A stretch of DNA of 39,515 nucleotides from a virus, in IMG/VR virus record IMGVR_UViG_3300022074_000125, positions 1 through 39,515 of that record. The stretch is one strand, 5' to 3'. Shown piece after piece: positions 31,572-37,411 of the stretch; the first letter of the stretch is position 1, and every line of letters begins with the position of its first letter. The notes beneath the pieces were generated by a model that saw only the letters and a program-made list of their open reading frames with translations, did not search any database and had not been told where the DNA came from. Made by a program: the position numbers and the translations under genes.

Positions 31572-33215
31572 TTAGAAAGTACCTCCGTCTAATGTGTTAG
31601 TCCATGTTATTGTTCCGTTGTTTCCTACTTGTAATACTTGTCCTACAGAGTGTGTAGAGTCGTATGTTCCGATTGATAAAGAAGCAAAAGAGTTACCACC
31701 ATTTGCACCATATAATAGTGTACCTTCTGGTAGTGCGGCTACTCCTTTTAATCTTGCTGTATCTGAATTAAGTTCTATTGTAGTATTATCTACATTTAGA
31801 GCTAAAGTATTTCCTGATTTTGATAAACCATTTCCTGCTGTAACACTACCAGCTCCTGAGAACTGAGTCATTGTTATGGTATCAGTACCAATAGAAGCTG
31901 AGCCAGTTATGTTTGAAAGTACAAAACCTGCATCTGCATCACTACCTTCTTCAACAAATGTAAACATACCACCAGTAACTTCTGCTGCACTGTCTGCATC
32001 TGTTGTTCTTGTAAGAACGTATGGGTTTCCAACATCACCTACTGTTGTTACAGAGTAGATACCGTTTTGTTTTCCGTCTGTCTGTGCTTTTACAAGTACT
32101 CTGTCTCCAGATGTTAAGTTAGTGCTATCTATAGAAACCGCACCATTACCACTTGCTGTAAGTGTTGCACCGACGCCACTAGTACCATTATTATAAGTTG
32201 CATTTAAATTACTCTGTGAGCTAACTCTTACTGAATCTTTGATATCTAGTGCTTGTTTTACAGAATCAACATATGCTTTAGTTGTAGCATCAGTTGCTTG
32301 TGCTGGAGTACCAATATTAGTTATTTTGTTACCGCCCATATCAACTGTTTGTGAGCCTGCAACTGTTAGTCCACCATCAAAGTCAGCTGATTGTGTGAAT
32401 GTTGCTGTACCAGTAACTGTTACTGTATCTCCTGAATTATCTCCAAGAATAACATTACCGTCTGCTTTTAACTGTCCGTCTACCTCTAAGTTTGAAGAGA
32501 AAGTCGCATTATTAGTTACTGCTAATGTACCTGCGATTGCTGTATTACCTTCTCCGCTTGTTACTGTGAATTTGTTTGTGTTAATTGTTAAATTACCAGC
32601 AGCTGATATAGCTCCATTAGAAGATAAAGAATTAACTGTTGCAGAACTTGATACATCTAAAGTACCATTTAAATCTACGTTCTTGCCAAGTTCAATTTCT
32701 TCACTACCGTTTGTGGTAATTAATTTAATATAAGAAGTACCGCCTTCATTTATATCTAACGCTGCTGCATTATCATCTAAGATAGTGATTGAGTTAGATT
32801 GTGAGGCTAAAGATAAAGTACCTCCGTGAGTGACTGTTACTGTACCAGCTGCATTTAATCCTAATGCTCCTGCTGATGTAATTGTTATATTTCCGCTTGT
32901 TGTTGTTTTTAAAGTCAGTGCTGAAGCTGCGGTTGCTATAGTATTATTAGCCCCAGTAATTACTGTAGCACCAGTTTTTAACTGGTCTATTTTATTATCT
33001 GCGCCTGTAATAACTGCTGAACTTGCTGTAAGAGTACCAGCTGTGTGGTCTAACATTGCAACATACAAATCTCCACCGATTGTTGTTACTGCTGAACTAC
33101 TAGGGTGACCTATAAATAGCTTTTTCGAATTAGAAGAATATGCTAATTCACCAGCACCTAATGAGGTAGGAGCAGCGGTGGAACTACTTCTTTTGATTTT
33201 AATGGTTTGTGCCAT
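31572..33215 (-). CDS. tail fibre protein
   Basis: This 547-residue fibre starts with a KRS docking segment (TIKIKRSSSTAAP, GAGELAYSSNSKKLFIG). A Thr/Ser/Ala-rich beta region follows with repeated LxVxxNxTFxSxLxVxGxL-like strands, a usual fibre-shaft design. The middle has ATDATTKAYVDSVKQALDIKDSV, the conserved 'TKAYVD' collar that precedes globular domains in many phage fibres. A domain with TSGDRVLVKAQTDGKQNGIYSV follows, and the C-terminus ends VLQVGNNGTITWTNTLDGGTF. Together these indicate a receptor-facing or base-attached fibre. An AGGAAA Shine-Dalgarno site lies 5 nt before the ATG at 33215, with a small inverted repeat (33230-33245) just upstream. Confidence 0.85.
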   Translation of the reverse strand: MAQTIKIKRSSSTAAPTSLGAGELAYSSNSKKLFIGHPSSSAVTTIGGDLYVAMLDHTAGTLTASSAVITGADNKIDQLKTGATVITGANNTIATAASALTLKTTTSGNITITSAGALGLNAAGTVTVTHGGTLSLASQSNSITILDDNAAALDINEGGTSYIKLITTNGSEEIELGKNVDLNGTLDVSSSATVNSLSSNGAISAAGNLTINTNKFTVTSGEGNTAIAGTLAVTNNATFSSNLEVDGQLKADGNVILGDNSGDTVTVTGTATFTQSADFDGGLTVAGSQTVDMGGNKITNIGTPAQATDATTKAYVDSVKQALDIKDSVRVSSQSNLNATYNNGTSGVGATLTASGNGAVSIDSTNLTSGDRVLVKAQTDGKQNGIYSVTTVGDVGNPYVLTRTTDADSAAEVTGGMFTFVEEGSDADAGFVLSNITGSASIGTDTITMTQFSGAGSVTAGNGLSKSGNTLALNVDNTTIELNSDTARLKGVAALPEGTLLYGANGGNSFASLSIGTYDSTHSVGQVLQVGNNGTITWTNTLDGGTF

Positions 33216-33229
33216 GATTATTTCCTATC

Positions 33230-33245
33230 GAGCTATTAAAAGCTC
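33230..33245. repeat. short inverted repeat before the tail fibre gene
   Basis: GAGCTATTAAAAGCTC is symmetric apart from one A/T pair, with 5-bp arms around a TTAA centre. It overlaps the stop of the upstream gene and sits just before the Shine-Dalgarno site (33221-33226) of the fibre at 31572-33215. It may be fortuitous. Confidence 0.35.
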
Positions 33246-33616
33246 CCTGCGTCTACCGTGTCTGAGTCCGCTGAATTGTTACCTATCATTATAGGGACAA
33301 ATTCAAAGTTTCCACTCGATGTTTCACGGTAAATCTTTAACTGATTATCATCAGTATCATAAAATAAATCTCCCTCAGCCAAGTCTGTTGTACTTGATGT
33401 AGGAGCTGTTGTTGAGACAAAGAATTGATTTGCTAGAAAGTTAAGTGCGCCTTCTACAGTCGTTTCACTTGCTAGTGTACCTACAGGATTAGAGAGACTA
33501 ATTCCTGCGGCGTCGTCAGCTGTACCAGCAATTGCGTTAGATATTGTTAGAGTTGTACTTTGAGATGTAGCATTGATGCTTGTATTATTAGGAGTAATAG
33601 TTATCGTTGTTGCCAT
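33236..33616 (-). CDS. small structural protein
   Basis: This 126-residue protein starts with a beta-forming Thr/Asn-rich stretch (MATTITITPNNTSINATSQ). A helical VEGALNFLANQFF follows, then STTDLAEGDLFYDTDDNQLKIYRETSSGNFEFVPI, a 'GDLFYDxxxxxLKxY' motif common in fibre proteins where a single strand pair displays a label-like turn. It ends DSDTVDAGSF, similar to the DGGTF end of the next fibre. I infer a fibre-adaptor role; no family is named. Its ATG shares one base with the stop of the Ig-like protein upstream (TAATG), and 20 nt separate it from the tail fibre gene. Confidence 0.7.
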   Translation of the reverse strand: MATTITITPNNTSINATSQSTTLTISNAIAGTADDAAGISLSNPVGTLASETTVEGALNFLANQFFVSTTAPTSSTTDLAEGDLFYDTDDNQLKIYRETSSGNFEFVPIMIGNNSADSDTVDAGSF

Positions 33617-33954
33617 TATCTTGTTACATTTGGTGTAACTCTTGCTACACCCTCGATTAATCTAGTCATGCTTGAAGCTGATGAATTGAATAATTCTAAA
33701 TCATAGTAATACTTTCCTGCTGCAACGTTTGCTGTTAAAGTATAAGGCATCGCCATTTTTATAGTTCCATTGGCGGCGTCTGTAACTGTACAGGTAAATG
33801 TTGCTGATAAAGTATCTGAAGTAGGAGTAGGTCTTAATTGTGCAGTTGCGGTGTGATTTGATAAGTTTATTGATGTGCCATCTTGGGCAATACTCAGCGA
33901 CAAGGCAAAGTCTGCGCCCTGGTCGATAACTATATCATATTTTCCTGCTGCCAT
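33616..33954 (-). CDS. Ig-like phage structural protein
   Basis: This 112-residue protein begins MAAGKYDIVIDQGADFALSL, with DGTSINLSNHTATAQLRP in the middle. It ends AAGKYYYDLELFN followed by MTRLIEGVARVTPNVTR. The DQGxxFxLxL ... DGTxxxLxxxTAxxQxR ... GxYxYDLEL ... TRLxxGxxxVxPxVTR series is a recurrent marine phage protein of the BppU/tail-baseplate type, with an immunoglobulin-like fold predicted. It is the first gene behind promoter P4. AGGAG lies 8 nt before its ATG (33954), giving a leader of about 15 nt. It probably forms part of the baseplate or fibre attachment; the virion location is an inference. Confidence 0.75.
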   Translation of the reverse strand: MAAGKYDIVIDQGADFALSLSIAQDGTSINLSNHTATAQLRPTPTSDTLSATFTCTVTDAANGTIKMAMPYTLTANVAAGKYYYDLELFNSSASSMTRLIEGVARVTPNVTR

Positions 33955-33975
33955 ATTTGTACTCCTATATGCTAA

Positions 33976-34015
33976 ATTATATCAAAAACTTGAGGTGGTG
34001 TCAAGAACTATTTTT
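33976..34015 (-). promoter_or_regulatory. sigma-70 consensus promoter P4 for fibre genes
   Basis: On the - strand, AAAAATAGTTCTTGACA (34015-33999) includes a perfect -35. A 17-bp spacer and a perfect TATAAT (33981-33976) follow, with extended -10 TG at 33984-33983. The expected start is near 33969, with a leader of about 15 nt carrying AGGAG before the ATG at 33954. The 79-nt gap between genes here holds this promoter and little else. Confidence 0.9.
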
Positions 34016-34033
34016 GAGGGGTATATGCTTGAC

Positions 34034-34222
34034 CTACGAGTTCGGGAATTTGTCTTTGACAGCTTTCCTAGCTAGATAAAATTGTCCAGTTTTTGCCGTG
34101 TCACCAAACTTGCCAGAATCAATATCGTGGTATAATTTATCTAATTGTTCTATTGCGTCAGTATAATACTTTTGTCTTTTTTCGTTTGCAGTATCTGTTG
34201 TTGTAATTGTTATATCTGTCAT
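34034..34222 (-). CDS. small hypothetical protein
   Basis: This 62-residue protein begins MTDITITTTDTANEKRQKYYTDAIEQLDKLYHDIDSGKFG and ends AKTGQFYLARKAVKDKFPNS. It is mainly helical, with Lys/Asp-rich surfaces. The central 'LxxLxHDIxxGxF' and terminal 'FYxxRxxVKxxFP' strings look conserved as in other phage tail-operon small proteins, but I do not recognise a family. Its start is in an ATGA overlap with the gene upstream. The stop is followed by the P4 promoter, so the message from the right edge may continue through or be joined by P4 transcripts. Confidence 0.62.
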   Translation of the reverse strand: MTDITITTTDTANEKRQKYYTDAIEQLDKLYHDIDSGKFGDTAKTGQFYLARKAVKDKFPNS

Positions 34223-34638
34223 GATGCCCTCGCTGTTACTACTTCGAATCCATAATCAAAGTAGCCTACTTTTTTAAATATTATCTCAAATTGTCCTGGG
34301 TCGTTAAATGTTAAATTTAATGTCGTATCAGACATTGTTGTTTTTAAAACATCATCTATCCATACTTGAGTTCCTGTTGGTATTCCTGTAATAGATAATG
34401 GAGTTTCTAGTGCAGGAGAGTATGTACTAATTGTAGGATTAAAAGTTGATTTTAAAATAACTCCATCCTCATCATCATTTACATAGTATCTATTTGCATC
34501 TAGTACATCATCTTGTTCGACAGTTATATGACTAAGTCCTAACTCTGCTTGTTCTTGAATTATAGCAGAAGTAATTCCATTATCTACTGTCCAGTGAATA
34601 AATTTGTTTGAGTCGTAAAATACGTTCCATGTTTTCAT
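34219..34638 (-). CDS. structural protein with PEGA-like domain, hypothetical
   Basis: This 139-residue protein starts MKTWNVFYDSNKFIHWTVDNGITSAIIQEQAELGLSH, a segment resembling short tail-associated domains that read 'WxVFYDxxxxIxWxT'. The second half is beta-rich: PLSITGIPTGTQVWIDDVLKTTMSDTTLNLTFNDPGQFEIIFKKVGY. Its 'GTxVxIDGxxxxxxxxxxxFxxPGxYxIxxxxxGY' form recalls a PEGA or carboxypeptidase-regulatory-like module. It likely belongs to the tail or baseplate. ATGA overlaps bind it to both neighbours. No named family is certain. Confidence 0.65.
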   Translation of the reverse strand: MKTWNVFYDSNKFIHWTVDNGITSAIIQEQAELGLSHITVEQDDVLDANRYYVNDDEDGVILKSTFNPTISTYSPALETPLSITGIPTGTQVWIDDVLKTTMSDTTLNLTFNDPGQFEIIFKKVGYFDYGFEVVTARAS

Positions 34639-36173
34639 AAACTTTCTCCATCTTTAAAGTTTTCTTCGTGAAATATAATTAAAGCATAATAAATTTTTTC
34701 ATCATACCCTGTTGTTGTTTCAAAGAATCCGCCAAAATAATTATAATTTTTAGCGTATGTTTTATTAATTGCTTCTATTGAAATTGTGTTATTGTTACTT
34801 GCTGCGGTATTTGCAGCTACTTGATAATGTTTTCTAGTTACACTATTATTCGTATAAGCATTTATCATTTCGCTTTCCTCTTTCCAAGGAGTATAAGCAA
34901 CAATTGCATCTGGTGTGGTTTTAGAATTTTGTCCTGTTACTAGTGAGGGAACACTTGAACCATACCAAACGCCTCCTACTACATCAACTCCATAAGTTGT
35001 GCCTGATGTATTTCTAAAAGTAACTACAAATTTAAAATCGCTTCTCCCACCTGTGTTTGCACCGGGCGTAAAGGTTAATCCCATTTTTGCTCTAAAAGAT
35101 ACAATATCTCCTTGGGTTGACCCTTGTCGGCTAAACTCAAGGTTGTTGATTGTAGTTGTGTTATTATAACTTGCAGGAATAGTTTGTGGTGCATCTACCC
35201 TAACATAATAACCATTATCTTGAACGCCTACAGCCCCTGTGCTATTTGCATTTTGATTTTGTAAATCAAAACCTAATTTTATATCTACTTGAATCCAGTT
35301 GTCTTTCTCTACATTATAGTAGTTTTCTGAGCTTCCCCCATATATTCCAGGGTCTGTAAATTGTGCATATTGTCCGAAGCTATGTGAAGTAGTTACCTCT
35401 AGTACATAATCTCTTCCCGCGTATGCTTGTTTTACTCTTGGACGCATTGCCATACTTCTATGAGCAGGTGCTTGATATTGATTACCATAACTTCCTCTAG
35501 AAAATCTTAGGGCATATGCAGGAACTCTTGTAGATGTTAAAACATCATGATTCTTCCCCCAGTTATGAGTTATATTTACTCCAGTATGTCCTCTATTTCC
35601 ATTCCAATAACTAGTATTACTTGTTGTTAGTATTCCTTGATGTACTTCATATACTGAGAGTCCTCCGCCAATATGACCCCCTGAATCAAACGTAGTGCTT
35701 TCTAATCTTCCTTCATCTACTCCAATTACATTTGCTCCTGCATACGGACTTGCTGATGTACCACTTCCACTAGAAGTATTTATTCCAGATACAAAAGCTC
35801 CTCGTCCTCCCTCTGCTCCAATAACAATTGGAGTATTAGAATATGCTGTTTCTCCATAATCATTTAATCTTACTAAAGGTGCTTGTACTCCTCCTGGCGG
35901 CTGAGCACTTGAACCAAAGTAAGTTTGATAAGAACCTGTGCCTTGATATGTCCAATCATCTTCTACATATGTAGTGCCATCTGGCATTGTTAGTGTTAAA
36001 TTTGCAGAAGAATTAAAACTTACTGCATTTGCTAATCTTAGTACTGCCTTTACTATGTAGTAGCCACCTGAATGTATATAATCATATTCTACTTGTAATA
36101 CATTTACAGTAGTTGTTCCATCACTGATTGTGGTTGGTGTTGTTCTTTTTCCTATTACTGCTCTATTTGCCAT
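34635..36173 (-). CDS. tail structural protein, paralogue of downstream neighbour
   Basis: This 512-residue protein begins MANRAVIGKRTTPTTISDG. The RAVIGK block echoes KRVALGK at the start of the 411-residue protein encoded next on the upstream side, so they share an N-terminal docking segment. The body is rich in Gly, Ser, Tyr and Asn (SNTPIVIGAEGGRGAF; VSGINTSSGSGTSASPYAG; HIGGGLSVYEVHQG) and beta-forming throughout. It includes VRVDAPQTIPASYNN and FKFVVTFRNTSGTTYG, then a C-terminal KIYYALIIFHEENF. There is no signal peptide or catalytic motif. Position in the tail operon makes it a tail or baseplate component. An exact role is not visible. Confidence 0.7.
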   Translation of the reverse strand: MANRAVIGKRTTPTTISDGTTTVNVLQVEYDYIHSGGYYIVKAVLRLANAVSFNSSANLTLTMPDGTTYVEDDWTYQGTGSYQTYFGSSAQPPGGVQAPLVRLNDYGETAYSNTPIVIGAEGGRGAFVSGINTSSGSGTSASPYAGANVIGVDEGRLESTTFDSGGHIGGGLSVYEVHQGILTTSNTSYWNGNRGHTGVNITHNWGKNHDVLTSTRVPAYALRFSRGSYGNQYQAPAHRSMAMRPRVKQAYAGRDYVLEVTTSHSFGQYAQFTDPGIYGGSSENYYNVEKDNWIQVDIKLGFDLQNQNANSTGAVGVQDNGYYVRVDAPQTIPASYNNTTTINNLEFSRQGSTQGDIVSFRAKMGLTFTPGANTGGRSDFKFVVTFRNTSGTTYGVDVVGGVWYGSSVPSLVTGQNSKTTPDAIVAYTPWKEESEMINAYTNNSVTRKHYQVAANTAASNNNTISIEAINKTYAKNYNYFGGFFETTTGYDEKIYYALIIFHEENFKDGESL

Positions 36174-36175
36174 GA

Positions 36176-37411
36176 TTAAAAAATTGCCAATGAATGTACT
36201 CTTGGTTCTAAACTGAATTTTACCGTTGCCGCTGATTCTAGTGTAAAACTATAGCTTGTAAATAAATTATCTGATGAAGAACTATAAGTTACTGAAGAAG
36301 TAGGTGACGAAACTAATGGAGTTGGTGCTACTGTGTATGGATTATAAAAAGATACTGTTTGTGTTTGATTATTTCCTGTAGTAGTAAGTGTACTAGTTAT
36401 TGAAGGAATTGCAGCACTTGTTCCTATTACATCGGCATAGTTAGTAGCTAATTTTTGGTCATCTCCTCTATAGGCTATTCCTGCCACTCCATTATCTGTA
36501 CCTAGTATTAAATCATCTATCTCGCAAGAATCAACATCATATCCAGGTCTTGATACATAAAGTCCCCCAGCATTAGAAAAACCTGCTGTGCTATTTGTAA
36601 ACTTTCCTGATATTACTCTTTTCTTTCCTTTTGTAGGAGTATATGCATGTTGATAATTAGCTCCATCTGCATAATAAAGTTGATTCATATAGCCATAAGC
36701 ACAAGGTAATCTTAAAACTTTAAAAGATAAGTCTTCACATAAATTTAGTGATTGTCTTACTACATTTGAAGTTCCGACTTCTATCCAAGGGCCTTGTCCT
36801 GTATAGAAAGAAGCTGCTCGAATAGGTTGAATTGAATCTTCTCTTGAAGCTATTTGTTCTGCTATAGCATTATTTGCAAATGTACTTAAAGCTCCTACTT
36901 GTGAAAATACTTTTCTAAATCCTTGTTTCTTTTCGTCATGAGTAATTAAAGGAATGTAATTTAAAAAATCAGTTCCTCTTTTGAAGTTTACCTCAGTACT
37001 TGCACTAGATTGAAATCCTTGTGCATAAATAACACCTCTTCTATCGCTTCTACTATCAAAGAGTAAATCCTTTTGCCCTACTTGGTCTACATTTGCATTT
37101 TGTTTTGCAACTTTTAATCCATATTCATTATAGTCTGCATAAAAAGTGCCGTTGTTAGGTAAATACTGACTACTTATATTATGACTTAAAACTATATCCC
37201 AAGTGTCTCCAAATGCAGCTTGATTTTTATGAGTCACTCTTACATTTGTACCTGCAATATTATTAGTTCCATCTATACTAATGTAAGCTCCCACTCTTAT
37301 TGCTTCTGCATTTGAGACCTTATAATATCCTGTCGCACTCGAAGAAGCACGTCCATTTGCATCTACTGTATGTACTGTTGCTAGTTTACCTAGAGCTACT
37401 CTCTTTGTCAT
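36176..37411 (-). CDS. tail structural protein
   Basis: This 411-residue protein starts MTKRVALGKLATVHTVDANGRASSSATGYYKVSN and carries a VGAYISIDGTNNIAGTNVRV strand pair. A middle domain contains RSDRRGVIYAQGF and DFLNYIPLITHDEKKQGFRKVFSQVGALSTFAN. Two cysteine-bearing stretches follow (LNLCEDLSFKVLRLPCAYGYM; YDVDSCEIDDLILG). The C-terminus is beta-rich (QTVSFYNPYTVAPTPLVSSPTSSVTYSSSSDNLFT). The 'MTKRVALGKL' head is a repeating feature of marine phage tail proteins in this position. It shares one base with the tail-tip gene upstream (stop TAA and ATG overlap). The biochemical role is unassigned. Confidence 0.7.
   Translation of the reverse strand: MTKRVALGKLATVHTVDANGRASSSATGYYKVSNAEAIRVGAYISIDGTNNIAGTNVRVTHKNQAAFGDTWDIVLSHNISSQYLPNNGTFYADYNEYGLKVAKQNANVDQVGQKDLLFDSRSDRRGVIYAQGFQSSASTEVNFKRGTDFLNYIPLITHDEKKQGFRKVFSQVGALSTFANNAIAEQIASREDSIQPIRAASFYTGQGPWIEVGTSNVVRQSLNLCEDLSFKVLRLPCAYGYMNQLYYADGANYQHAYTPTKGKKRVISGKFTNSTAGFSNAGGLYVSRPGYDVDSCEIDDLILGTDNGVAGIAYRGDDQKLATNYADVIGTSAAIPSITSTLTTTGNNQTQTVSFYNPYTVAPTPLVSSPTSSVTYSSSSDNLFTSYSFTLESAATVKFSLEPRVHSLAIF

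Noticed and set aside
23470-33215. Diversity-generating retroelement targeting the fibre genes
   Set aside because: No reverse transcriptase frame, no template repeat and no adenine-biased variable copy was seen in the window, although the Mtd-N-like heads made it worth considering.
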